Part shown: piece by piece, positions 55,814 through 64,000 of the stretch
How the letters are laid out: every line of letters starts with the position of its first letter
Position numbering within the stretch: the first letter of the stretch is position 1
Translations under genes and position numbers: made by a program
The notes under the pieces: model-generated
Databases searched by the model: none
Told to the model about the DNA's origin: nothing
The model's input: only the letters and a program-made list of their open reading frames with translations
Assembly: GCA_903884455.1 (NCBI GenBank)
Contig: CAISEW010000031.1
Location: 1 to 64,000 of the forward strand
Length of the DNA stretch: 64,000 bases
Origin: an uncultured Chloroflexota bacterium
GTDB taxonomy: Bacteria; Chloroflexota; Dehalococcoidia; GIF9; AB-539-J10
Reading direction: 5' to 3'

Positions 55814-56238
55814 CTAGTCATTAGTAATCGTCCAATAAAGCCTCAAGCTATCTTCAAACTTCATTGCCCTTGTATACCTGAGCACGATGTCCAGGCTTTC
55901 CCAGCCACCAAGTCTCATAGTGTGCTCGATATCTAAGCCAGCGCAGTGAAGATTAGAGGCAAAACTTCTACGAAATGCATGAGTAAGTCTCCACTTTTAG
56001 CTATAAATGGTGCCCTCCGTTGCTTACTGCCTTCACCCCAGATGGCTATTGGCATGCTTTCCCAATCAATATCGGAAACCTTTATATTGCCAATCTCCTT
56101 TAACCTCATGCCAGAATCACTCAGTAAGGCAATGATGGTTTTATCTCGAAGGTTGTCAGCTTGGGCAACGAGATATTCCACTTGCTCTCGTGTTAGCGAT
56201 GGCACTATAGCTTTGGGATTAGCTTCGGTTTGGCGACT
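55814..56238 (-). pseudogene. Tyrosine recombinase (phage integrase) remnant
   Basis: Minus strand. The first frame (open to 56238, stop at 55933) reads LTREQVEYLVAQADNLRDKT then SGMRLKEIGNIKVSDIDWES, the Arg-I region of tyrosine recombinases. A frameshift near 55990 leads to LTHAFRRSFASNLHCAGLD, RLGGWESLDIVLRYTRAMKF (H-x-x-R, then the nucleophile Tyr) and a stop at 55814. The middle part between the two is missing, about 50 residues short. It is therefore inactive, with internal deletion and frameshift. It lies just beyond atpC. Confidence 0.8.
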
Positions 56239-56290
56239 TCAAGTAAAAGCAGCTAAGGACGATACTAAAGGCAGACTGAAAATATTGTAG

Positions 56291-56713
56291 TTAAGCCGTC
56301 CCCCTAGGTTTGCGCCTTCTTCTTTCTGCTACTTTTAACCTGGCTAGGGAGCGACGTAAAGCTGCCTCAGCAGCAGCATCTACCCCAGGTGGTCGTTCTT
56401 TCAAAGTTGCCTCAGCACGACGCTTGGCAGCTTCAGCACGAGCGACATCAATCTCTTCAGCACGTTCAGAGGCATCAGCCAAGATGATTACCTTGTCCGG
56501 ACGCACCTCAAGAAAACCGCCACTGATCGCTAGGTATTCCTCTTCATTATCTTTTTTTATAAGCAGGTCTCCAGGCTGTAGCATGGTCATCAAAGGAGCA
56601 TGATGAGGGAGAATGCCTAATTGCCCCTCCATTCCCCAGGCAACAACCTCGTTAACATCATCGGCAAAAACCATCCTCTCAGCCGTAACAACTTCCAATC
56701 TGAATGTAGCCAT
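56291..56713 (-). CDS. atpC: F-type ATP synthase epsilon subunit
   Basis: 140 residues. An N-terminal beta sandwich ([60 protein letters not shown]) and a C-terminal helical hairpin (about 85-140) that regulates ATP hydrolysis. Last gene of the atp operon. The C-terminus is basic (ERRRRKPRG). GAGGG precedes the ATG. Confidence 0.95.
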   Translation of the reverse strand: MATFRLEVVTAERMVFADDVNEVVAWGMEGQLGILPHHAPLMTMLQPGDLLIKKDNEEEYLAISGGFLEVRPDKVIILADASERAEEIDVARAEAAKRRAEATLKERPPGVDAAAEAALRRSLARLKVAERRRRKPRGTA

Positions 56714-56735
56714 TATTTGACCCTCATTATCACCC

Positions 56736-58142
<1,407 letters not shown>

Positions 58143-58205
58143 CTACCTCGTTAGATAAAGTGATGAATGGCGAGGGTTTCTTTATTAAACCATATAGACC
58201 GTAAC

Positions 58206-59063
58206 TCAAACTAAAGCCTCAGCTCCTCCGCTAATATCACAGATCTCCTTGGTAATCATCTCCTGTCGGACTTTATGCAATGCCAACGTCAGGTCCTCAA
58301 TAAGCTCCTTAGCATTATCGCTGGCATTACGCATAGCCACCATGCGCGCCGATTGCTCACTGGCAACAAGCTCAAGTATAGCATGGTATACCTTCATCTC
58401 CACATACCTTGGCAGTAGCTCGCCCAAAACAGCACTGGGGTCAGGTTCATAAATGTATTCTGCCACTTGGACTCGAGGCAGCACGGCTGGCTCAATGGGA
58501 AGCAATACCTCCATTGCAGGTCGTTGAATCATAGTGGTGATGAAACGGGGATAGGCAAGATACACCAAGTCAACCCCACCATTGCTGTAGTCATCGATAA
58601 CCACCCGTGAAATAGGCAGGGTTTCTAGTAAACTAGGTCGGTCGCTGATTCCCGTGAACTCAGCACGGAGATTACGCTGGGCACTGCGTGCGAAAGTTCG
58701 CCCCTTACGACCCATGGTAACGAGGGTAACAGGCACAGTTTGCCCCAGAATAAAGCCTGCAACAAGGCGATTCTGATTAGCATTTAACCCGCCACATAGC
58801 CCACGATCGGTAGTCATGTGGATTATAGCGATCTTCTGGACCTCACGCTTCTGTAGCAAGGGGTGAACTTTACCACCGGCTTGAGCTTCAACAGCAAGGT
58901 CAGACACAACTTTGCTTATTTCCTCAGCATAGGGCCGCCCGGCTATCGCCTGCTCTTGAGCTCGCCTCATCTTGGCAGTGGCAATCATCTCCATAGCCTT
59001 GCAAATCTTGGCGGTGCCCTGAACACTGCGTATCCGCCGACGAAGAATTTGGGTACTGACCAT
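58206..59063 (-). CDS. atpG: F-type ATP synthase gamma subunit
   Basis: Central stalk, 285 residues. The N-terminal RRRIRSVQGTAKICKAMEMI and the C-terminal MRNASDNAKELIEDLTLALH form the rotor coiled coil; DRGLCGGLNANQNRL near 84-98 is conserved. Ribosome site is weak, consistent with the close placement after atpA (25 bases). Confidence 0.95.
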   Translation of the reverse strand: MVSTQILRRRIRSVQGTAKICKAMEMIATAKMRRAQEQAIAGRPYAEEISKVVSDLAVEAQAGGKVHPLLQKREVQKIAIIHMTTDRGLCGGLNANQNRLVAGFILGQTVPVTLVTMGRKGRTFARSAQRNLRAEFTGISDRPSLLETLPISRVVIDDYSNGGVDLVYLAYPRFITTMIQRPAMEVLLPIEPAVLPRVQVAEYIYEPDPSAVLGELLPRYVEMKVYHAILELVASEQSARMVAMRNASDNAKELIEDLTLALHKVRQEMITKEICDISGGAEALV

Positions 59064-59088
59064 TAGCCGAAAGCCTTCAGCTGACAGC

Positions 59089-60594
59089 TCACAGCTGCTC
59101 CTTGAACTCTTTAATTGCTGCTTTCAGAGCTTCCTCAGTCTCAGGCTTCGTCTCCTTATCATCGTTAATCTTTTGTTCTAATTCGGGATGATTAGTCTCC
59201 ATAAATCTATGAAAGTTTCCCTCCCAGGCAATGACTTTATCTACAGGCACATCGTCAAGATAGCCATTGGTCGCAGCATAAAGAATCATTACTTCCTTCC
59301 CCAAAGACATAGGAGAATATTGTGGTTGCTTCAGCACTTCAGTGATACGCCTGCCCCGCTCTAACTGGTCCCTGGTCGCCTTATCCAGGTCAGTAGCACC
59401 AAACTGGGCAAAAGCTTGAAGCTCACGGAATTGAGCTAGTTCTAGCCGTAATCTGCCAGCCACCTGCCTCATGGCCTTGCGCTGAGCAGCAGCGCCAACC
59501 CGGGATACTGACAACCCCACATTTATCGCAGGACGAATCCCGGCATTAAATAAGTCCGTCTCCAGATAAATTTGTCCATCGGTAATGGAAATCACATTTG
59601 TAGGGATATAGGCTGACATATCTCCAGCTTGAGTCTCAATAATAGGCAAGGCGGTAAGCGAGCCACCACCATACTCAGGGGCTAACTTAGCCGCCCTTTC
59701 CAGAAGCCGACTATGCAAATAGAAAACATCTCCCGGATAGGCTTCCCTGCCTGGTGGACGGCGGAGTAGCAGGGAGAGCTGGCGATAAGCCCAGGCATGC
59801 TTATAAAGGTCATCATAAACAATCAGGGCATCCTTTCCCTGTTCCATGAACTCTTCACCCATAGCACAACCAGCATAAGGGGCGAGATATTGCAAGGGAG
59901 CAGGGTCGGAAGCGTCGGCAGCTACTACGATAGTATGCTCCATAGCTCCATACTTCTCCAGAATAGCTACCACCTGAGCTACCTTGGATGTTTTTTGCCC
60001 AATGGCAACATAGATGCAAATAAGGTCACCACCTTTTTGGGCGATTATGGTATCGATAGGAATAGCCGATTTGCCCGTAAAGCGGTCACCAATGATAAGC
60101 TCACGCTGTCCTCGCCCAATAGGAATTATGCTATCTATAGCCTTAATGCCTGTCATCACCGGTGTATCTACCGGCCTTCTTTTTGTTACGTCTGGCGCCA
60201 CTATTTCTACGGGACGGTTTTTCTCTGCTTTAATTGGCCCCTTGCCATCCCGGGGACGTCCCAGAGGATCAACTACCCTGCCAATAAGGCTATCGCCTAC
60301 TGGAACCTCAACCACCGTCCCTGTTGCCTTCACCTCATCCCCTTCCTTAATCTGGCTGCAATCACCAAGGATAACAGCACCAACATTATCCTCTTCCAGG
60401 TTCAGCGCCAGACCCATGATATCGTGGGGGAATTGCAGCAATTCGTTGTAAGCTGCGTTTCCCAGCCCATGGATGCGGGCGATGCCATCGCCTACCTCTA
60501 CTACCGTGCCCACATTGGCCACAGCTACAGCAGCGCCAAAATGCTCGATTTGCTCTTTAATTACGGAAACAATATCTCGATCTCGAGCTGCCAT
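59089..60594 (-). CDS. atpA: F-type ATP synthase alpha subunit
   Basis: Non-catalytic nucleotide-binding subunit, 501 residues. The P-loop is [15 protein letters not shown] near 169-183; in most bacteria this is GDRQTGKTAIAIDTI, so Gln and an Ala are changed (to Phe and Pro) and Thr to Ser. [20 protein letters not shown] and [19 protein letters not shown] are conserved. AGGAGGC precedes the ATG. Order and context fit a complete operon. Confidence 0.96.
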   Translation of the reverse strand: MAARDRDIVSVIKEQIEHFGAAVAVANVGTVVEVGDGIARIHGLGNAAYNELLQFPHDIMGLALNLEEDNVGAVILGDCSQIKEGDEVKATGTVVEVPVGDSLIGRVVDPLGRPRDGKGPIKAEKNRPVEIVAPDVTKRRPVDTPVMTGIKAIDSIIPIGRGQRELIIGDRFTGKSAIPIDTIIAQKGGDLICIYVAIGQKTSKVAQVVAILEKYGAMEHTIVVAADASDPAPLQYLAPYAGCAMGEEFMEQGKDALIVYDDLYKHAWAYRQLSLLLRRPPGREAYPGDVFYLHSRLLERAAKLAPEYGGGSLTALPIIETQAGDMSAYIPTNVISITDGQIYLETDLFNAGIRPAINVGLSVSRVGAAAQRKAMRQVAGRLRLELAQFRELQAFAQFGATDLDKATRDQLERGRRITEVLKQPQYSPMSLGKEVMILYAATNGYLDDVPVDKVIAWEGNFHRFMETNHPELEQKINDDKETKPETEEALKAAIKEFKEQL

Positions 60595-60612
60595 TTAGCC
60601 TCCTGAAATGCC

Positions 60613-61152
60613 TTACCTGCTAATTTCCACCAAGCTCTTCCTTAAAGCCCCCAGCTTGTTTTTCACGCTCCCGTCAATAAGTGTATCACCAATTCTGGCT
60701 TTAATCCCGCCAACTATGGAGGGATCGACCTGAGCATCAATTACAACCTTATGCCCGGTTATCGCCTCAAACCGACTGGAAATCCTCTTCCTACCCTCAT
60801 CATCCAATGGCAAAGCAGTAATTACTTCAACATGTTCAATGCCATAGTGAGTATCCAGCAACCTGTCATACTGCTGTGAAATATCACCAGCAATGCCTAA
60901 TCTATCTTTGTGCACCAATAAATAAGCCAGATTTAGGGCCAAAGGGTTTATTTTTCCTAACAATTCCGCCAAAAGGGTTTTCTTGGTCTCGAAAGACAAT
61001 TTAGGATGTTCCAATAAAGCTACCAGCTTTTCATCTGTAGTTATGTCAGCTATTTTCCTCAAGCTTGCTTGCCAGCTGTCTAACTCTCCCTTCTCCAGAG
61101 CTAGCCTGAACGCAGCTTGAGCATAGCGTTTACCAGAAGTCACTCTTGCCAT
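60613..61152 (-). CDS. atpH: F-type ATP synthase delta subunit
   Basis: Peripheral stalk cap (OSCP), 179 residues. RYAQAAFRLALEKGEL near 9-24 and the C-terminal VDPSIVGGIKARIGDTLIDG near 142-161 are the family signature. Between atpF and atpA as usual. Confidence 0.93.
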   Translation of the reverse strand: MARVTSGKRYAQAAFRLALEKGELDSWQASLRKIADITTDEKLVALLEHPKLSFETKKTLLAELLGKINPLALNLAYLLVHKDRLGIAGDISQQYDRLLDTHYGIEHVEVITALPLDDEGRKRISSRFEAITGHKVVIDAQVDPSIVGGIKARIGDTLIDGSVKNKLGALRKSLVEISR

Positions 61153-61175
61153 TTTACGGACATGTTACCGCGAGG

Positions 61176-61685
61176 CTAATTCTCTCTGAAAGTGGCACTT
61201 TCTTCTAGAGCTTCCTCGATAAGCTTGCGATGTCTTTCTTTATCTAAGGTCTCCATAATTACTTTCTCAGCAGCCGAAATGGAAATATCCACAAATTCTC
61301 GGCGCAGGTCATCAATAATCCTATCGCGCTCCCCTTCTAATTCAGCCCGGGTTCGGTCAACGATAACTTGCGCTTCTTTTCTTGCTCCCTCCCTTGCTTC
61401 CTCCCTAAGCCTTTCTCCTGTTTGGGTAGCTTGATTAACTAAAGCTTGTCCATCATCGCGTGCCTTGCTAATCAGCTTCTTAACCTCTTCCTCGGCATGG
61501 GCATACTCCTCCTTTGTGGCTTCAGCCTGCTCCATACCCTCTTTTATCCTTTTGGACCTCTCGTCAAGCATTTTCATCACCGGTTTATATAGAAACAAAC
61601 CCAGCAGGGCAAACAGGATGACAAAACTTATAATAAAAGATATCAGCAAGGGTAAATTAATACCTAGCTTAGCAAAACCTCCCAT
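61176..61685 (-). CDS. atpF: F-type ATP synthase b subunit
   Basis: 169 residues. One membrane helix at about 11-32 (LLISFIISFVILFALLGLFL) then a long charged right-handed coiled coil (about 35-160). YKPVMKMLDERSKRIKEGME near 33-52 is typical. AGGAGGG precedes the ATG. Only one b-type gene is present, so a homodimer is expected. Confidence 0.94.
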   Translation of the reverse strand: MGGFAKLGINLPLLISFIISFVILFALLGLFLYKPVMKMLDERSKRIKEGMEQAEATKEEYAHAEEEVKKLISKARDDGQALVNQATQTGERLREEAREGARKEAQVIVDRTRAELEGERDRIIDDLRREFVDISISAAEKVIMETLDKERHRKLIEEALEESATFREN

Positions 61686-61722
61686 TTTGCCCTCCTAACT
61701 ACATATCATTTTTAGTGGCAGA

Positions 61723-61836
61723 CTAACCTGCCGACAGTAAGAATAAACCAATTGTGACTGCCGCTACAAGAAATACCCCCAACACCGCCGCACCAATGAT
61801 TATTGCTAATCCAATAGGAAAATCACCGTCTTTCAT
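61723..61836 (-). CDS. 37-residue membrane miniprotein inside the atp operon
   Basis: MKDGDFPIGLAIIIGAAVLG followed by VFLVAAVTIGLFLLSAG: a short polar start then a single long hydrophobic helix with small-residue spacing. AAGGAG precedes the ATG at a normal distance, supporting translation. It lies between atpE and atpF, 24 bases after the c-subunit gene. I know no ATP synthase subunit of this size at this place in bacteria. It could be an accessory or assembly peptide. Too short for most gene finders. Confidence 0.6.
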   Translation of the reverse strand: MKDGDFPIGLAIIIGAAVLGVFLVAAVTIGLFLLSAG

Positions 61837-61860
61837 AATTCACACTCCTTCTAAACGATA

Positions 61861-62094
61861 CTACCCCACCACCATAGCCAGGATGATAGCCACTATCAAA
61901 GCATATATCCCGATAGCTTCGCATAAGGCGCCAATCAAAATCATATTGGTCAAGATAGGACCTCGCGCCTCAGGGTTACGCCCCAGGGATTGCATGGCCG
62001 AATAGCCGATAAGCCCCAGAGCTAGTGCAGGTCCCAAGAAGCCCAGGCCTGCAACCAATCCTACTGCTAGCATTTTCATTACTTCTGGCGTCAT
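61861..62094 (-). CDS. atpE: F-type ATP synthase c subunit
   Basis: 77 residues, two membrane helices joined by a polar loop RNPEA at 39-43. The ion-carrying acid is Glu59 in GALCEAIGIYAL. The Na+-binding residues of Na+-type c rings (Gln in helix 1, Ser/Thr after the Glu) are Leu and Ala here, so H+ coupling is predicted. AGGAGG precedes the ATG. Confidence 0.95.
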   Translation of the reverse strand: MTPEVMKMLAVGLVAGLGFLGPALALGLIGYSAMQSLGRNPEARGPILTNMILIGALCEAIGIYALIVAIILAMVVG

Positions 62095-62119
62095 TTATTT
62101 CCTCCTTTCAACTTTATTC

Positions 62120-63064
62120 TCACTCCTCATGCATAGGAGCTACAGCAATGGTGCCAAACACCAAAGTTAAACCGGCAAAGATAAGAGCCTGGATAAAGCC
62201 GATAAGTAATTCTAACCCATAGAAGGGGATAGTGAAAATGAGAGGAATAAGGAAAGCAGAAACCAACAGCAACATCTCACCGGCAGTCATGTTGCCGAAA
62301 AGACGGAAGGTAAAGCTGATGATGCGTATTAGATGACTGAATATCTCTAACATGCCGACAAACAGGTTAATAAATCCAAAAGCAATGTTGGTGATAGCCG
62401 GGCGTATCTTCCCCATGAACAGTTCTTTGACACCTCGCCCTATCTGACCAAAATTAAAGAACTCCCCGAGGTAACGAAAGGTACCCAGGGATTTCATACC
62501 CCAAAACTCAACGAAGATAAAGGACATTACAGCGATGGACAGAGGCACATTAATATCAGTATTGGCTGACCGAAACAGAGGCACAGCGGTACCTTCCTGC
62601 CCGGTGACTACTATGGTGCCAAAGAAGGGCAACAGGGCCAGGTAGGCATTGGTTATCACATAGATAAAAATGGTGGCTACTACTGGAAAAAGCAGCCTCG
62701 CATGTTTTTCGCCAGCAACACTCTTAACGAAGCTTAGCAACGCCTCTACTGCCATTTCGGCTAAATTTTGCAGCTTCCCCGGAATAAGTTTCATTTTGCG
62801 GGTACAGACATAGAATAGGACCGCCAGCACGATAATACTAAGCCACGCGGCAATGAGAGTGTTGGTGATGGGAAAGCCAGCGACCTCAAACAGTCTTTCC
62901 GAGGGAAGCGCAATATGGGGTTTGGGGACAGCCAGGAAACTGGGAACTTTGATGCCAAAAAAACCAGCACCCAGAGGGCCAAAAACGAAGCCAACAGCGA
63001 ACAAAGCTAAAATAATGACAAGAGAGAAAACTATGATTTTTGTGGCACAACCCAGCTTTGGCAC
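62120..63064 (-). CDS. atpB: F-type ATP synthase a subunit
   Basis: 314 residues, long for the family because of an N-terminal extension with an extra helix at about 10-35. The essential Arg lies in ISFTFRLFGNMTAGEMLL near 249-266; QALIFAGLTLVFGTIAVAPM near 290-309 is the last helix. Start is GTG at 63064, a few bases after the stop of atpI. Forms the ion half-channels with the c ring. Confidence 0.94.
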   Translation of the reverse strand: MPKLGCATKIIVFSLVIILALFAVGFVFGPLGAGFFGIKVPSFLAVPKPHIALPSERLFEVAGFPITNTLIAAWLSIIVLAVLFYVCTRKMKLIPGKLQNLAEMAVEALLSFVKSVAGEKHARLLFPVVATIFIYVITNAYLALLPFFGTIVVTGQEGTAVPLFRSANTDINVPLSIAVMSFIFVEFWGMKSLGTFRYLGEFFNFGQIGRGVKELFMGKIRPAITNIAFGFINLFVGMLEIFSHLIRIISFTFRLFGNMTAGEMLLLVSAFLIPLIFTIPFYGLELLIGFIQALIFAGLTLVFGTIAVAPMHEE

Positions 63065-63068
63065 TGTT

Positions 63069-63305
63069 TTATCTCTTGTCTTTGTTTAATTCGTTCTGCT
63101 CAGCCTTATACCGGCGAAGCATACGAACTAGACCATAAAATGCAATAACCGTCCCTATGCCCAGACCGATAAGGGTGAACAAAGGGGCTTTATCAAACTT
63201 AGGATCAAGCCAAAAATGGCCAAGCAAAGTTGGGACGAGCAGACTCACAACCATATACCAACCTATAGTAAGTAAGAATCGAAGCGGTCCTGCCCACTCT
63301 TTCAC
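63069..63305 (-). CDS. atpI: AtpI/AtpZ-like ATP synthase accessory protein
   Basis: 78 residues with two membrane helices (about 8-28 and 41-63) and a charged C-terminal tail (RMLRRYKAEQNELNKDKR). Position directly before atpB and the GWYMVVSLLVPTLLGHFWLD region fit AtpI/AtpZ, which helps c-ring assembly or Mg2+ uptake. Starts at GTG 63305. First gene of the operon. Confidence 0.8.
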   Translation of the reverse strand: MKEWAGPLRFLLTIGWYMVVSLLVPTLLGHFWLDPKFDKAPLFTLIGLGIGTVIAFYGLVRMLRRYKAEQNELNKDKR

Positions 63306-63395
63306 TACTGACCTTCTCAGGATTGGCGTTTCTTAAAATCTTCTAGCTCGACCGTATTTATGAAATCCTTTATAGTATTTATTCTATACTTAATA

Positions 63396-63424
63396 ATCCT
63401 AATTAATCAATGAGTTCAAGTCAA
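63396..63424 (-). promoter_or_regulatory. Putative atp operon promoter
   Basis: Minus strand TTGACT (63419-63424), 17 bases, TAGGAT (63396-63401); transcription would start near 63389, about 85 bases before atpI. The -10 match is modest. The surrounding 63306-63531 gap is AT-rich and has no gene. Confidence 0.35.
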
Positions 63425-63531
63425 CTATCCTACTCAAGAAATTAAATTCCTTCCTGAGTTGCCACAAATCATCGAAGGTATATAGAGGTAGAACAGATGT
63501 GAATCTAGACGAAGTAGGCATTAAACAGGCA

Positions 63532-63820
63532 GCGTTATTTGGTCATTATTGATAAAATATACCCGACACCGAGTAAATATCTCCGTCGTCCTAGACTACC
63601 AGGGCGACGGCCAATCTAGGAGGTGAAATAGAGATGTGGAGTAGGAGATCCCGGAGGTTCTACTTTGGCCTCCCTCCCTTCGGTTTCTACTTCCAGGGAT
63701 TCAAGCCCTTTCCCAGCAGAAAGGAGTATCTGGACATGCTCGAGGAGTATAAGAAAGACCTGGAAGAGGAGCTAAAGGAGGTAGAAAGGGAGATCGAGGA
63801 AACAAAAAAGAGCCCCTAGC
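63532..63820 (+). repeat. Segmental duplication, copy 2
   Basis: Near-identical to 54854-55141. It begins in the middle of the rsmG tail (reads YLVIIDKIYPTPSKYLRRP and runs to a TAG stop just before the small gene) with no rsmG body, so it is a displaced copy. One extra A after AGGAGGTG accounts for the single-base length difference. Confidence 0.92.
63634..63819 (+). CDS. 61-residue charged small protein, copy 2
   Basis: Differs from copy 1 in only two residues (Leu for Met near 43 and Pro for Leu at 61). Carries its own AGGAGG site and a leader hairpin at 63583-63610 (CCGTCGTCCT/AGGGCGACGG with one T-G wobble). The intact frame while the leader has drifted suggests selection on the protein. 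Function unknown; see copy 1. Confidence 0.75.
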   Translation: MWSRRSRRFYFGLPPFGFYFQGFKPFPSRKEYLDMLEEYKKDLEEELKEVEREIEETKKSP

Positions 63821-63958
63821 AAAGAATAACAAACCCAGCAACACTATGTAAACGATTCGGTAAGCCACTGTTATCTCATTCCAAGAGGCAATAATAACTG
63901 ACAATATTACCCCCTTAGCAAAGCCTGCTACATAAGATGACAGTTCACCTATTTTCAT
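63701..63958 (-). CDS. Small membrane protein with 3' end replaced by duplication copy 2
   Basis: The first 46 residues (KIGELSSYVAGFAKGVILSV then IVYIVLLGLLFFAR) form two hydrophobic helices and have AAGGAAG before the ATG, so the start looks real. From 63820 leftwards the frame enters the antisense of the duplicated block, giving a Pro/Phe-rich tail (SFLFPRSPFLPPLAPLPG) that is just complementary reading. The copy 2 insertion probably cut off the original C-terminus. The native protein is unknown. Confidence 0.45.
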   Translation of the reverse strand: MKIGELSSYVAGFAKGVILSVIIASWNEITVAYRIVYIVLLGLLFFARGSFLFPRSPFLPPLAPLPGLSYTPRACPDTPFCWERA

Positions 63959-64000
63959 TTTACTTCCTTGTCAATCAGAACTTTGCAGAACCTTTGACAT

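Noticed and set aside
59797-60606. 269-codon plus-strand frame opposite atpA
   Set aside because: Antisense to the conserved alpha subunit; no domain of its own.

Overview
The window looks like bacterial chromosome from the Chloroflexota, most like Dehalococcoidia or an uncultured relative. This is inferred from gene content only: purine and threonine genes beside a four-subunit 2-oxoacid:ferredoxin oxidoreductase, archaeal-flavoured acyl-CoA and DUF35 genes, an rpoB-rpoC-ruvB run, and intergenic hairpin repeats. No rRNA gene is present, so the placement is not firm. Genes are dense, start codons include ATG, GTG and TTG, and strong AGGAGG-type ribosome binding sites are common.

Layout. 0-4 kb: purF-purM-purH. 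4.1-6.8 kb: a small unknown gene coupled to a nicotinamidase/nicotinate phosphoribosyltransferase fusion, facing a sirtuin; together these could form an NAD salvage loop. 6.9-8.9 kb: ABC-2 exporter. 9.1-13.6 kb: accessory stretch with a putative HEPN protein, a DUF763 protein, a Cas4-like nuclease that appears internally duplicated, and a PNPOx-like flavoprotein. 13.8-17.2 kb: CvpA, thioredoxin, TatD, and a PadR regulator with its membrane partner behind a near-consensus promoter. 17.3-25.9 kb: rpoB-rpoC-ruvB on the minus strand. 26.1-36.4 kb: transposase remnant, then a large acyl-CoA catabolic operon (two acyl-CoA dehydrogenases, two SDRs, two half-size MaoC-type hydratases, an SCP-x-like thiolase and an HMG-CoA-synthase-like/DUF35 fusion) with a divergent acyl-CoA ligase. 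36.6-40.0 kb: tRNA-Pro, porGDAB, tRNA-Arg. 40.3-44.4 kb: Ca2+-type P-ATPase, an OadG-like miniprotein and OadB, translationally coupled. 44.9-45.6 kb: tandem tRNA-Ser genes, a GIY-YIG gene between copies of a tRNA 3' end, and tRNA-Pro. 45.7-50.5 kb: parvulin-type chaperone, hom-thrC, flavin reductase, folE. 50.6-54.0 kb: MacAB-like exporter and an AbrB-type regulator. 54.2-55.7 kb: rsmG, a 61-residue small protein, an acetyltransferase. 55.8-56.2 kb: broken tyrosine integrase. 56.3-63.3 kb: complete F-type ATP synthase operon with an extra 37-residue membrane miniprotein. 63.5-63.8 kb: a second copy of the rsmG tail plus the 61-residue gene.

How the genes fit together. Acyl-CoA substrates would be activated by the ligase and shortened by the 26-34 kb operon; the resulting acetyl-CoA can exchange with pyruvate and reduced ferredoxin through Por. 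Energy conservation uses an F-ATPase whose c subunit has H+-type rather than Na+-type residues, while OadB/OadG and the P-type ATPase point to separate Na+ and Ca2+ handling.

The most unusual points are: an HMG-CoA-synthase-like/DUF35 fusion that seems to have lost all three catalytic residues, inside an operon resembling the mycobacterial igr locus; a tandem Cas4-like protein whose second half kept its cysteines but not its nuclease residues; a duplicated hairpin-plus-small-gene module; a GIY-YIG unit at a tRNA-Ser end; and two membrane miniproteins (37 and 46 residues). I see no CRISPR array, rRNA gene or intact transposase.
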